Assembly (NCBI RefSeq): GCF_002752675.1
Contig: NZ_CP024608.1
Location: forward strand, 4,030,001-4,094,000
DNA length: 64,000 bases
Reading direction: 5' to 3'
DNA from: Massilia violaceinigra
GTDB lineage: Bacteria > Pseudomonadota > Gammaproteobacteria > Burkholderiales > Burkholderiaceae_D
The position numbers and the translations under genes are program-made. This document shows positions 26,304-35,105 of the stretch, piece after piece. Each line of letters opens with the position of its first letter. The stretch's first letter is position 1. Below the pieces are notes generated by a model. That model was not told where the DNA came from and did not search any database. It saw only the letters and a list, made by a program, of their open reading frames with translations.

Positions 26304-26322
26304 CCCGGCGTGCGGCGCCGGG
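26304..26322 (+). terminator. Bidirectional hairpin between convergent small genes
   Basis: CCCGGCG-tgcgg-CGCCGGG, a 7-bp perfect stem with a 5-base loop, in the gap between the hypothetical gene and the convergent YXWGXW gene. T-runs are absent. Confidence 0.4.
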
Positions 26323-26340
26323 CCAGGCCCCATCCATCAA

Positions 26341-26712
26341 TTACTGACGATTCGGATTGTTCGGCCGTTCATCGTGACGGTTCGGAACGCCATCGCCGTC
26401 GTTATCGCGTCGCCCGCGTGCCCAGTTACCGCGTTGCATTTCCCAGCGGCCATCGCGCTCCTGCCATGCCGGCGCGGTGTAGTGGTAACCCTTGCGGTCG
26501 CGAATCCAGGCACCGCGCACCCATACGTGATGATTGTTGCGCCAATCCCAGTGTCCCGGCGCCCATACATAGCCGCGGCGTGGCGGCGGCGTACGTTCGG
26601 AACGCGGTTCCGGGGGCGCCTCGCGCACGATGATCACCGCCGAGCTGGCGGGGATGGCGGCGCTGCCGAGCGAGCCGGCGATCAGGGCGGCAATCAACAG
26701 TTTCTTCATCAT
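26341..26712 (-). CDS. Secreted YXWGXW-repeat protein with C-terminal Ca-binding-like motif
   Basis: A 123-aa exported protein: signal peptide [25 protein letters not shown], a Pro-rich spacer, then YXWGXW-type repeats ([34 protein letters not shown]). It ends with [15 protein letters not shown], a thrombospondin type-3/EF-hand-like calcium motif. GGAGAAG lies just upstream of the two consecutive ATGs. YXWGXW proteins are common in Burkholderiales and of unknown function, probably envelope-associated. Confidence 0.8.
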   Translation of the reverse strand: MMKKLLIAALIAGSLGSAAIPASSAVIIVREAPPEPRSERTPPPRRGYVWAPGHWDWRNNHHVWVRGAWIRDRKGYHYTAPAWQERDGRWEMQRGNWARGRRDNDGDGVPNRHDERPNNPNRQ

Positions 26713-26869
26713 CTTCTTCTCCTGGTTATGAACAGTGTTCTACCGTTATACGTCTTGCATAAATGCACGTATGTGCGAATTCGCGCATAGCGTTTCGCGT
26801 GCAACATGTTGACTTTTGCGTAGCGCGCGCCTATCGTCATCGCCACCATCACCCTACGAGAATGAGCCC

Positions 26870-27421
26870 ATGATCCTGCGCACCATTGCCATCGTTCTGG
26901 CCAGCGCGCTGGCGCTGCCCTGCAATGCGGCCGACACCAACGGCGCGCGCGATGCATTTTTCGCCAACCTCGGCAAGTTGTGCGGTGCCGTCTACGAAGG
27001 CGCATCGGTCGCGCCCAACGATGGCGGAGAAGCCTTCGCCGGCAAGAAGCTGGTCGCCACCGTCAGCGCCTGCAATGCCGGCGAGATCCGGATTCCCTTC
27101 GCCGTGGGCGAGGACACGTCGCGCACCTGGATCGTCACCCGTACGCCGTCCGGCCTCACCCTGCAGCACGACCACCGCCACGCGGACGGCACGCCGGACG
27201 CGCAAACGATGTACGGCGGCGCGGCCGGCAGCAACGGCAGCGCCATTGCGCAATCGTTCCATGCCGACGCCTACACGGCCAAGCTGATTCCCGCCGCCGC
27301 CACCAATGTCTGGACCCTGAGCGTCTCGCCCGACGGCCTGAAACTGATCTATGCGCTCGACCGCGACGGCAAGCCGCGCTTCAGGGCCGAACTGGTGCAG
27401 ACGCGCGTGCCGAATCGATGA
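26870..27421 (+). CDS. Exported hypothetical protein, coupled to Baeyer-Villiger monooxygenase
   Basis: A 183-aa protein with a signal peptide (ILRTIAIVLASALALPCNAA). The mature part includes KLCGAVYEGASVAPNDGG, RIPFAVGEDTSRTWIVTRT and LQHDHRHADGT, consistent with a small beta-rich periplasmic protein; I do not recognise the family with certainty. Start is the ATG at 26870; the frame is open further upstream without a plausible start. Its stop overlaps the monooxygenase start (ATGA at 27418), so the two are translationally coupled. Confidence 0.75.
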   Translation: MILRTIAIVLASALALPCNAADTNGARDAFFANLGKLCGAVYEGASVAPNDGGEAFAGKKLVATVSACNAGEIRIPFAVGEDTSRTWIVTRTPSGLTLQHDHRHADGTPDAQTMYGGAAGSNGSAIAQSFHADAYTAKLIPAAATNVWTLSVSPDGLKLIYALDRDGKPRFRAELVQTRVPNR

Positions 27422-28866
27422 CAGTTCCGCAGTTCGATGCCGTCATCATCGGCAGCGGCTTCGGCGGCCTGTGCGCAGGCGTGCGGCTCAAGCAGGCGGG
27501 CATCGACAACTTCGTGATCCTCGAAAAGGACAAGCAATTCGGCGGCACCTGGTGGGCCAACACCTATCCCGGCTGCGCGGTCGACATACCCAGCCATCTG
27601 TACTCGTTTTCGTTCGCGCCCAACCCGCACTGGACGCGCCGTTTCGCGGGGCAGGGCGAACTGCTCGACTACACCGGTTCGGTGGTGCGCGACTTCGGCC
27701 TGGCGCCGCACCTGCGCCTGTCGACCGCGTACCAAGGCGCGCAGTTCGACGAAGCGGGCGGCTACTGGACCGTGCGCACCAGCGCAGGCACGCTGACCGC
27801 CAGAAGCGTCATCAGCGCCCCCGGAGCGCTGAGCCGCGCAGCCATTCCCGCCTTGCCCGGCCTGGACGGCTTTACCGGCCCCACGTTCCATTCGAGCCGC
27901 TGGGACCATACGGTCGACCTGTGCGGCAAGCGCGTTGCCGTCGTCGGCAACGGCGCCAGTGCGATCCAGTTCATTCCGGAGATTGCGCCGCTGGTCGCGC
28001 AGCTCGATGTCTATCAACGCACGCCGCAATGGATCATGCCTCGTCCGGACCGCATGATCGGACCGCGCGAGCGCTCCCTGCTGGCGCGCGTGGCGCCGCT
28101 GCGGCTGGCCTACCGCGCGCTGAACTACCTGCTGTACGAATCGCGCGCGCCGCTGTACCTCTACACGCCGCGCATGCTGGCGCTGCCCCAGTGGCTGGCG
28201 CGGCGCCACCTGCACAGTCAAATCGCCGATCCGCTGCTGCGGCGCCAGCTCACGCCCGACTACAAGTTCGGCTGCAAGCGGGTGCTGATGGCGAACGATT
28301 TCTACCCGGCCCTCACGCGCTCGAACGTGAAGCTGATCACCGGCGGCGTCAAGCAGGTGAGCGCAAGCGCCATCGTCAGCGAGGGCGGCGCCGAACGGGC
28401 TGCCGACGTGATCATCTTCGCCACCGGTTTCGAGGTCGAGCGCGTGCTGCATGCCGTCGAGGTGCGCGGACGTGGTGGCAAGCGCATGTTCGCCGACAGC
28501 CTGGAAGCCTACAAGGGCTGCACCGTGGCCGGCTTCCCCAACTACTTCACGATCGTCGGGCCGAATACGGGCCTGGGGCACAGCTCGATGATCTACATGA
28601 TCGAATCGAGCGTCAATTACGCCGTCGACGCCATCAAGACCATCCGCGCGCGCAAGCTGCAATCGGTCGAGGTAAAGGATGAGGTGCAGCGCACCTGGAA
28701 CGCGACATTGCAGCGCAAGCTGCGCGGCGGTGTCTGGAGCAGCGGCTGCAAGAACTGGTACTTGGATAGCCACGGCAGGAATTACGCGATCTGGCCCGGC
28801 TTTACTTTTACTTACCGCTGGGCCACACGGCGTTTCGATATCGGCAATTACATCGTGCGGCCTTGA
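27418..28866 (+). CDS. Flavin-containing (Baeyer-Villiger type) monooxygenase
   Basis: A 482-aa FAD/NADPH monooxygenase. N-terminal FAD Rossmann motif VIIGSGFGGLCAG, the FGGTWWANTYPGCAVDIPSH segment typical of BVMOs, the type I fingerprint FTGPTFHSSRW (FxGxxxHxxxW) and a second Rossmann NADPH motif VVGNGASAIQ. C-terminal IFATGFEV is the usual ATG motif. Reaction expected: insertion of one O atom next to a ketone carbonyl to give an ester or lactone; substrate unknown. Start overlaps the preceding secreted-protein stop by four bases. Confidence 0.9.
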   Translation: MTVPQFDAVIIGSGFGGLCAGVRLKQAGIDNFVILEKDKQFGGTWWANTYPGCAVDIPSHLYSFSFAPNPHWTRRFAGQGELLDYTGSVVRDFGLAPHLRLSTAYQGAQFDEAGGYWTVRTSAGTLTARSVISAPGALSRAAIPALPGLDGFTGPTFHSSRWDHTVDLCGKRVAVVGNGASAIQFIPEIAPLVAQLDVYQRTPQWIMPRPDRMIGPRERSLLARVAPLRLAYRALNYLLYESRAPLYLYTPRMLALPQWLARRHLHSQIADPLLRRQLTPDYKFGCKRVLMANDFYPALTRSNVKLITGGVKQVSASAIVSEGGAERAADVIIFATGFEVERVLHAVEVRGRGGKRMFADSLEAYKGCTVAGFPNYFTIVGPNTGLGHSSMIYMIESSVNYAVDAIKTIRARKLQSVEVKDEVQRTWNATLQRKLRGGVWSSGCKNWYLDSHGRNYAIWPGFTFTYRWATRRFDIGNYIVRP

Positions 28867-29034
28867 AACCTACTGTGTAAGCGGTGCAATGTCGCGCCAA
28901 CACGACACTAAATTGCAGTTGGGAATTGCCTGTGTAAATACACAAGGCGGCGATTTTATCCCCTGTAGAATTTATCAGGTTCCACGTCCTCAATGTCATC
29001 CATTTTTATTCAGTTACCTCATCTGGAGAAAACC

Positions 29035-29790
29035 ATGTCGATGAATACACGTAGATTCCCCTCAGCAGATTCACCAATACGCTTGTGTCTTATCCATTTC
29101 ATCGGAATGATGCTGCTGTGTTTTTCCATTTCGCCCGCTTTTGCACAGGTAACCGAGGTGAACACGAGCGGCGCCGACAGTGGAGCAGCGCTTGTCCCCG
29201 TTCCTGTGCTGTATGGCCAGATCTATACCCTGCAAAATGGCTACAGAAACTGGACCGGAGGTTATCTGGACGTGCGCGACAGCCGCTGCAACAGCAACAC
29301 CTTGTGTGTGTCCACCGCTAAACTGGCCAATCGGGACAAGGGCAGTGGCCGTTGGATGATCCTTCCCGTGGATGTGTCGAAGACGAGCGGGGACCCGGTG
29401 ATCCAGGGAGATCACGTGTATTTGATAAATCAATATCCAGCGACAACCGGGACAGGCGACGGCGCTCCCGGCGGCTACCTCGATGCCCGTGGCGAGCTCT
29501 GTCAAAGCAACGTGCTGTGCGTGTCGACATCCCTGACAAAAAATACCAGCGCCAGTAGCAGCATCTGGCAGATTCTCCCTATGGGCGGGGGGATGACGGG
29601 ACAGCCTATTAATTTAGATCAGGAAATCCATTTGCTAAATCGTAAGGTTATTAACGACATGCACACGTATCTGGATGTGCGAGGTAACAGTTGCCAGCAG
29701 AATTGGCTCTGCGTGTCGACCAGCATGGGCTGGAATCGCGACCAAGGCAGTGGAAGCTGGCGCTTTGTCGCGCTCGTGCCAGCGCCCTGA
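29035..29790 (+). CDS. Secreted three-repeat protein, probable beta-trefoil (lectin-like)
   Basis: A 251-aa exported protein: signal peptide of ~37 residues ending ISPAFA-Q, then three internal repeats of ~55-60 aa. Each repeat has an aliphatic start (IYTLQNGY, VYLINQYP, IHLLNRKV), YLDxRxxxCxxNxLCVST, and ends in a Ser-rich x-W motif (GSGRW, SSSIW, GSGSW). Three such repeats with a terminal Trp are the hallmark of a ricin-type beta-trefoil; six conserved Cys could make one disulfide per repeat. ATG at 29035 is preceded by GGAGA. AT-richer than its surroundings in the leader. Function unknown; carbohydrate binding is a guess. Confidence 0.72.
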   Translation: MSMNTRRFPSADSPIRLCLIHFIGMMLLCFSISPAFAQVTEVNTSGADSGAALVPVPVLYGQIYTLQNGYRNWTGGYLDVRDSRCNSNTLCVSTAKLANRDKGSGRWMILPVDVSKTSGDPVIQGDHVYLINQYPATTGTGDGAPGGYLDARGELCQSNVLCVSTSLTKNTSASSSIWQILPMGGGMTGQPINLDQEIHLLNRKVINDMHTYLDVRGNSCQQNWLCVSTSMGWNRDQGSGSWRFVALVPAP

Positions 29791-29808
29791 CAGCGGCGCC
29801 CTCTGCAC

Positions 29809-29824
29809 GCCGCCGCAAGGCGGC
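29809..29824 (+). terminator. GNRA-capped hairpin in convergent gap
   Basis: GCCGCC-GCAA-GGCGGC, a perfect 6-bp stem with a GCAA tetraloop, between the trefoil gene and the convergent histidine kinase gene. It resembles the CCAAGGCGGCACTCGGCG part of repeat elements R1 and R3. Likely bidirectional terminator. Confidence 0.5.
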
Positions 29825-29832
29825 ATTCGGCG

Positions 29833-31206
29833 TCAGCTCGCCAGCGGCATCACCAGCGCGATGCGCAGGCCGCCGCCTTCGCGGTTGCTGACCTGCAGTT
29901 CGGCGTTGTGGCGCAACACCACCCGTTCCACGATCGCCAGCCCCAGTCCGGCGCCGTTGGCCTGGCCGCGCGCGCTGTCCATGCGCGTGAATGGCTTGAG
30001 CAGCAATTCGATATGGTCGTCCGGCACGCCCTGGCCGTGGTCCTGCACTTCGATCACCACGCGCTTGCCCAGGCCGTGCGGCTTGATGCGGCACGAGATA
30101 TCGAGTTCCGTAAAGTCGCTGCCTTGCGTCTTGCCGTAGCGGCGCGCGTTCTCCACCAGGTTGTTGAAGACGCGCCGCAGGTCGGTCGCGTTGCCCATCA
30201 CATGCACGCCTTCTTCGATATGGGTGCTCACATGGATGTCGAGCATGCGCTCCGCTTCGCGCGCGGTGTCCTGCAGCAGCTCGCTGATATCGATCGGGAC
30301 GAACGTGGCCGCCTCGGTCGGCTTGGCGTAGTCGAGGAACTGGCCGATGATGGCGTCCATCTGGCCGATATCGGACTGCATGCCTTCGCGTGCCTCGTTA
30401 CTGAGCTTGGCCATTTCCAGTTCGAGCTGCATGCGCGCCAGCGGCGTGCGCAGGTCGTGTGAAATGCCGGCCAAAATCACGGCGCGGTCCGATTCGACCT
30501 GCTGCAAGTCTTCCACCATCTGGTTGAAGCTGCGATTGGCCTCGATGATCTCTTTTGAGCCTTTTTCGGGCAGGCGGTCCGGCTTCTTGCCCTGGGCGAT
30601 GGCGCGCGCGGCCGCGGTCAGGCGCGCCAGCGGCAGGTTGACCAGGCTCGAAATGAGCGCCGCGCCGACCACCGACAGGGCGCCCACCACCGTCGCCCAG
30701 CCGAGCCACTGCACGCCCGTCAAGCCTTCGAGGCGTTCGCGTTCGAGCATCAGCCAGTAACCGTCGTCGTCGATCTTGAAGCTGATCCAGAAGCCCGCAG
30801 TGCCGTTCACGCGGCTGGAAAAGCGCGTGTCTGCGCCGAGCTTGGATTTGATGATGGCTTCGATTTCCGGCATCAAGGCACTGTCGGGCGGCGGATCGAC
30901 CGCGTCCGAACTTTCCAGCGTAAAGATGCGGATGCCTTCGTTGCTGACCAGCTCAAACAGCAGCTCGCGCCGCAGTTCGGGCGCCGAGTGGGTCAGGGCG
31001 GCCTTGGTGATGGTCACCACCGAAATGACCAGATCGGCCGTCTGCTCGACCTGCGGGCCGCGCTGCACCGCGCTGATCATCCCGATCCAGGAGGCCATGG
31101 ACACCGTGGTCAGGATACTGAGCAGCAGGAAGGTGCGCCAGAACAGGCCGCTCCTGAGCCAGCTCAGGCGCGTGCCATGGGGCGTGGTCGAATCGCGCGA
31201 AAACAC
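29833..31206 (-). CDS. EnvZ-like sensor histidine kinase
   Basis: A 457-aa inner-membrane kinase: TM1 near residues 20-45, a periplasmic sensor loop, TM2 (~170-190), HAMP, HisKA with the phospho-acceptor His in GISHDLRTPLARMQLE, and HATPase_c with N-box NLVENARRYG, G1 DHGQGVPDD and G2 GAGLGLAIV. It starts with GTG at 31206, overlapping the response-regulator stop by one base. Domain order and regulator pairing are those of EnvZ/OmpR in beta-proteobacteria (osmotic or envelope signal), but the signal here is unknown. Confidence 0.92.
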   Translation of the reverse strand: MFSRDSTTPHGTRLSWLRSGLFWRTFLLLSILTTVSMASWIGMISAVQRGPQVEQTADLVISVVTITKAALTHSAPELRRELLFELVSNEGIRIFTLESSDAVDPPPDSALMPEIEAIIKSKLGADTRFSSRVNGTAGFWISFKIDDDGYWLMLERERLEGLTGVQWLGWATVVGALSVVGAALISSLVNLPLARLTAAARAIAQGKKPDRLPEKGSKEIIEANRSFNQMVEDLQQVESDRAVILAGISHDLRTPLARMQLELEMAKLSNEAREGMQSDIGQMDAIIGQFLDYAKPTEAATFVPIDISELLQDTAREAERMLDIHVSTHIEEGVHVMGNATDLRRVFNNLVENARRYGKTQGSDFTELDISCRIKPHGLGKRVVIEVQDHGQGVPDDHIELLLKPFTRMDSARGQANGAGLGLAIVERVVLRHNAELQVSNREGGGLRIALVMPLAS

Positions 31207-31982
31207 TAGCGTGGCTGGCCTTCAGGAATGAACACATAGCCCAGGCCCCACACGGTCTGGATGTACAGCGGCGAGGAAGGATCGGGTTCGATCAGCTTGC
31301 GCAGGCGCGAAATCTGAACGTCCAGGCTGCGGTCGAATACTTCGTATTCGCGTCCGCGCGCCAGTTCCATCAGTTTTTCGCGCGAGAGCGGCTGGCGCGC
31401 ATGGCGTGCGAACACCTTGAGCACCGAGAATTCGCCGGTGGTCAGCGGCACCGTGTCGCCATTCTTCTTGAGCGTGCGCGTGCCCAGGTCCAGCACGAAC
31501 TGGCCGAACTCGAAGGACTGCGGCGTTTCCGACGGCGCGCCCGGGATCTCGTCCGGACCTTTGCGGCGCAACACAGCGCCGATACGGGCCACCAGTTCGC
31601 GCGGATTGAACGGTTTCGGGAGATAATCGTCTGCGCCCATTTCGAGGCCGACGATGCGGTCCACGTCTTCGCCTTTGGCAGTAAGCATGATGATCGGGGT
31701 CTGGTCGCCGGCGCCGCGCAGGCGGCGGCAGATCGACAGGCCATCTTCGCCGGGCAGCATCAGGTCCAGTACCAGCAGGTCGTAGCGCTCGCGCAGCCAC
31801 AGCTTGTTCATGGCCGGTGCGCTTTCGGCAGTGACCACCGAAAAGCCTTGCTCGGTGAGGTAGCGGCGCAGCAAATCGCGCAGGCGCACGTCATCGTCGA
31901 CTACCATGATTTTGGCGGCATGACCATTGGCGTTAGCCTGCGTTGTATTGTTGCCTGAGATCGGGGTCGAGGGTGTGTTCAT
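31206..31982 (-). CDS. ompR: OmpR-family response regulator
   Basis: A 258-aa OmpR/PhoB-type regulator: receiver domain with acidic pocket VVDDD, phospho-acceptor Asp73 in LVLDLMLPGEDG and Lys in YLPKPFNP, then a winged-helix DNA-binding domain (LTTGEFSVLKVFA, DVQISRLRKLIE, IQTVWGLGYVF). A ~20-residue polar N-terminal extension precedes the receiver. It is the first gene of a regulator-kinase pair and is divergent from a small exported protein; TTACA direct repeats in the intergenic region could be its own sites. Confidence 0.93.
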   Translation of the reverse strand: MNTPSTPISGNNTTQANANGHAAKIMVVDDDVRLRDLLRRYLTEQGFSVVTAESAPAMNKLWLRERYDLLVLDLMLPGEDGLSICRRLRGAGDQTPIIMLTAKGEDVDRIVGLEMGADDYLPKPFNPRELVARIGAVLRRKGPDEIPGAPSETPQSFEFGQFVLDLGTRTLKKNGDTVPLTTGEFSVLKVFARHARQPLSREKLMELARGREYEVFDRSLDVQISRLRKLIEPDPSSPLYIQTVWGLGYVFIPEGQPR

Positions 31983-32059
31983 TTGGCTGTCAGATTTGTC
32001 AGATTCATGTCGCTATGGTAACGTCATATCGCCCGATAAAACACCCAGCACGAAGGTCA

Positions 32060-32083
32060 TTACATACTGTTACAAACTTTACC
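32060..32083 (+). promoter_or_regulatory. Candidate OmpR-type binding site (TTACA direct repeats)
   Basis: TTACA at 32060, TTACA at 32070 and TTACC at 32079 lie on one helical face at ~10-bp spacing in the divergent region between the OmpR-like gene and the small secreted-protein gene. OmpR-family regulators bind tandem half-sites of this kind. Based on spacing only. Confidence 0.4.
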
Positions 32084-32177
32084 CAATTCGGCTTATGCCC
32101 CGGTGCAAATGGTCATACACTGGGTTCAAGCAAGTCAAGCTTATATGTTTACCAGGCACCGCGGAAGAGGAATCATT

Positions 32178-32570
32178 ATGAATAACGCGCACACAACAAC
32201 CAAGGCAGTCGCAAGCGCACAGCGCTGCGGGCGTGCGTTCGTCCGTCGTGTGGCCGTGTGCTGCCTGTTCGCTTGCGCCAGCTTGTCCATGGCCCAGGCC
32301 AATTCCGGCGACAAGGAGCGCGACGCCCAGCGCATCGCCGATGCCCAGCGCTCCCAGCAACAGCAGCGCCAGGATACGCAGCGCCAGTTCGAGGCGCGCG
32401 CCGACGAGCAGCGCCGCCAGTTGCAGGCCCAGCAGGAACAGAATGCCCAGAACACTGCCGATGCGGCCCGCCGCGGCGGCCGCATGATGACGCCCGACGA
32501 GCGGCGCGACCTGCGCCGCCAGATCAATGAGGCCGGCGTCGACATCTACCGCAACGCGCCGCGCCGCTGA
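32178..32570 (+). CDS. Small exported Gln/Arg-rich coiled-coil protein
   Basis: A 130-aa protein with a signal peptide (VAVCCLFACASLSMAQA) and a mature part dominated by Gln/Arg/Asp/Ala heptads (RIADAQRSQQQQRQ, DEQRRQLQAQQEQN), predicted as one long charged coiled coil, and a basic C-terminus with TPDERRDLRRQINEAG. GAGG precedes the ATG. It is divergent from the ompR-like gene, so it may belong to that regulon. Family not recognised; periplasmic location inferred. Confidence 0.75.
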   Translation: MNNAHTTTKAVASAQRCGRAFVRRVAVCCLFACASLSMAQANSGDKERDAQRIADAQRSQQQQRQDTQRQFEARADEQRRQLQAQQEQNAQNTADAARRGGRMMTPDERRDLRRQINEAGVDIYRNAPRR

Positions 32571-32750
32571 CCGCCTTTCCGGGCGCGCCACGGCGCCCGT
32601 TCCCGCCCGCACCATCCCCGCCGTCCGCCTCCCCGTCCAAAACGTTACATTTGTTGAGTTTTACGCATCCGCATGTTTATTTGGGCGGCACAACCTGTTA
32701 CGCTAGGAAAAACTTACTAATAGCGAAATATACTTGCCAGGTATATAAGC

Positions 32751-34670
32751 ATGCAATGGAGCGCCGTCGTGTCGATTGAATCATCTGGCGTCAGTGCGCC
32801 GCGTTCGCCCGCGGTAGCGGGGGATGCGCAACTTGAGCTGGACCACTGCATCATCAAGCGCCCCGACGGCGTGTATGGCGACCCGAGCGTGCTCGGCACG
32901 ACCTTCGGCGCCGCCATCGACCGCATTTTCGCCACCAGTTACCTGGTCGATCTCGACTATCCACTGCTGATCAAGGCCATTTACGGCGCCGGTCCTCCGT
33001 TGCCGCGCTCGCCCGACGGCCACTTGATCATCCGCCTCGCTTCCGATATCCAGCCTTTCAGCGCGCTGCGCCGGCCGCTCTACAAGGCGGTCAAGATCAA
33101 CCGCGGCAAGGCCGAGTATTTTTTCGAGCCGGTGTACGTGGCCAACCCCGACGATCCGGAAGGGCCGGAGATCCTGGCCCGCCTCGATGTCGACGAATTC
33201 ATCGCCGACATGTGGGGCAAGGGTATCCGCTTCGGCATCGACGTCGACGCGGTGCGCCAGGCCATCGACGCCGGCAAGTCCGAGCGCGTGGTGGTGGCCA
33301 GCCTGCTCGAACCGCGCGCGGGGCGCGATGCGCACGTGATCGAAGTGACGAGCGACTTGCACCGCAGCGACGCGCCGCTGCAACTGGCCAACGGCAAGCT
33401 CGATCTGATGGCGTTCCAGAACCGCTTTCCGCAAGTCGACAAGGGCGTGCGGCTGCTCAAAAAGGTGCCGCGCGTGCCCGGCACGGCCGGTTTCGAGCTG
33501 TCCGGACTGCGCATCGATCCGCCCATTCCCAACGATACGGAAGTAGCGCCCATGGCCGGCCCGGGCACCGTGGTCGAGGTGTCGGGCGAGGGAGAATTCC
33601 TGATCGCCCAGCAGGCCGGCTTTTTGAACGTGGATAGCGCAACCGGGCGGATTTCGGTGGGCGACAAGATCGTCAGCCGCGACGGCGTGAGCGCGCGCAC
33701 CACGGGTAACCTCAAGCTGACCGGCGACTTCGAGGAATTCGGCGAGGTGCAGGAAAAGCGCGTGGTCGAAGGCGAGGGCATCACCATCCATGCCGACGTC
33801 TTCGGCAGCATCATCTCGCGCGGCGGGGCGGTCCTGTTGAACCGCAACCTGGTCGGCGGCAGCGCGCACAATGCGCGCGGCGACATCCGCGTCAAGGGCG
33901 TGGCCTCGGGCTCGGTGATTCAGGCCAGCCTGGGCGAGGTGGTCATCAACCGCGCCGAGAGCTGCATCGTGTCGGGCACGCGCGTGACGATCACGCATGC
34001 GGTGAACTGCGAGATCATGGCCGACGAAGTCGTGATCAGCCAGGCCGAGGGCTGCGCCATCGCGGCGCGCACGGTCGCGATCAACAGCGCCGGGCCGCGC
34101 CGCCAGAGCGAGATGAGCATCTTCGCGCTGCAGCCCGACACGGCGCGCCTGGACGAGGTGATCGCTGCCATGTCCGCGCGGGTCGAGCAGTTCGGCGAAC
34201 TGGCGGCGCGCCGCAAGGCCGAGATGGAAGCGATGACCAACGAGCCTGAGGTGCGCAAGTACGTCATGCTGGCCTCCAAGGTGCGCAAGAAGGAATTGAT
34301 TCTCACCGAGGAGCAGGTGCCGATGTTCCAGAAGATGGCCCTGGCCGTGGGGCCGGCGTTGAAGGCGATCGCCAAGGTGTCACTGGACGTGAAGGCGGCC
34401 GAGACGGAGCAGCAGGCCGGCGCCACGCTGGTGGCGGAGCTGGTGCAGCAGCGCAGCGACAGCACCGGCGTCAGTTCGGTGGCGGTCAAGCGGCTTGAGG
34501 GCGAAACCGTGGTGCGTTCGATGACCTACAACCCGGACGGCACCAGCATCTACGATTTTCCGGCCAAGGACATCAAGCTCAGGCTGCGCACCAAGCGCGC
34601 CGAGGGCGATGTGATTTTAGTGGCGGAAGAGGGAGCGGTGGACTGGCAGAGCGGCGTATCGGGCGCATGA
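32751..34670 (+). CDS. FapA-family (DUF342) protein
   Basis: A 639-aa cytosolic protein of the DUF342/FapA family: an N-terminal alpha/beta region (RPDGVYGDPSVLGTTFGAAID), the central right-handed beta-helix of short polar repeats (GNLKLTGDFEEFGEVQEKR, DIRVKGVASGSVIQAS, RAESCIVSGTRV) and a C-terminal coiled coil (RLDEVIAAMSARVEQFGELA). The Bacillus name FapA was given for flagellar assembly; in proteobacteria the role is unclear, possibly polar/pilus or chemotaxis-linked. CheW and HDOD genes lie within 2 kb. AT-rich leader TAATAGCGAAATATAC contains plausible -10 elements. Confidence 0.85.
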   Translation: MQWSAVVSIESSGVSAPRSPAVAGDAQLELDHCIIKRPDGVYGDPSVLGTTFGAAIDRIFATSYLVDLDYPLLIKAIYGAGPPLPRSPDGHLIIRLASDIQPFSALRRPLYKAVKINRGKAEYFFEPVYVANPDDPEGPEILARLDVDEFIADMWGKGIRFGIDVDAVRQAIDAGKSERVVVASLLEPRAGRDAHVIEVTSDLHRSDAPLQLANGKLDLMAFQNRFPQVDKGVRLLKKVPRVPGTAGFELSGLRIDPPIPNDTEVAPMAGPGTVVEVSGEGEFLIAQQAGFLNVDSATGRISVGDKIVSRDGVSARTTGNLKLTGDFEEFGEVQEKRVVEGEGITIHADVFGSIISRGGAVLLNRNLVGGSAHNARGDIRVKGVASGSVIQASLGEVVINRAESCIVSGTRVTITHAVNCEIMADEVVISQAEGCAIAARTVAINSAGPRRQSEMSIFALQPDTARLDEVIAAMSARVEQFGELAARRKAEMEAMTNEPEVRKYVMLASKVRKKELILTEEQVPMFQKMALAVGPALKAIAKVSLDVKAAETEQQAGATLVAELVQQRSDSTGVSSVAVKRLEGETVVRSMTYNPDGTSIYDFPAKDIKLRLRTKRAEGDVILVAEEGAVDWQSGVSGA

Positions 34671-34706
34671 GGCGACGCTGTGGCAAAGGGCGTGAAACAC
34701 GGCCGC

Positions 34707-35105
34707 TTATTCGCTGACCTTGCCCCGCATCGCCTTGGTCTGCCCGCTGCGGGTCTTGGAGTCGAGCCGCTTGCGCTGCGAGCTGCGGGTCGGCCGCGTG
34801 GCGCGCCGCACCGTGGGCAGCACGGCCACGCTGTCGACCAGTTCCTGCAGCCGGCGTAGCGCGTCTCCCTTGTTCTGTTCCAGGCTGCGCGACTGCTGCG
34901 CCTTGAGCACCACCACGCCCGCCTGGGTGATGCGCTGGTCCGACAATGCCAGCAGCCGTTCCTTGATGGCGTCCGGCAGCGACGACGCCACCACGTCGAA
35001 GCGCAAGTGCACCGCGCACGACACCTTGTTCACGTTCTGCCCGCCCGGCCCCTGGGCGCGGATCGCGGAAAACTCCACCTCGCCCGGATCGATGGCCGCG
35101 CTCAC
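34707..35105 (-). CDS. arfB: ArfB, alternative ribosome-rescue hydrolase
   Basis: A 132-aa release-factor-like peptidyl-tRNA hydrolase (YaeJ/ArfB) that frees ribosomes stalled on non-stop mRNA. The catalytic GGQ is at residues 21-23 in RAQGPGGQNVNKV, and the basic C-terminal tail (SSQRKRLDSKTRSGQTKAMRGK) is the part that inserts into the empty mRNA channel. Length is family-typical. Its ATG overlaps the stop of the HDOD gene (35102-35105). Confidence 0.93.
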   Translation of the reverse strand: MSAAIDPGEVEFSAIRAQGPGGQNVNKVSCAVHLRFDVVASSLPDAIKERLLALSDQRITQAGVVVLKAQQSRSLEQNKGDALRRLQELVDSVAVLPTVRRATRPTRSSQRKRLDSKTRSGQTKAMRGKVSE

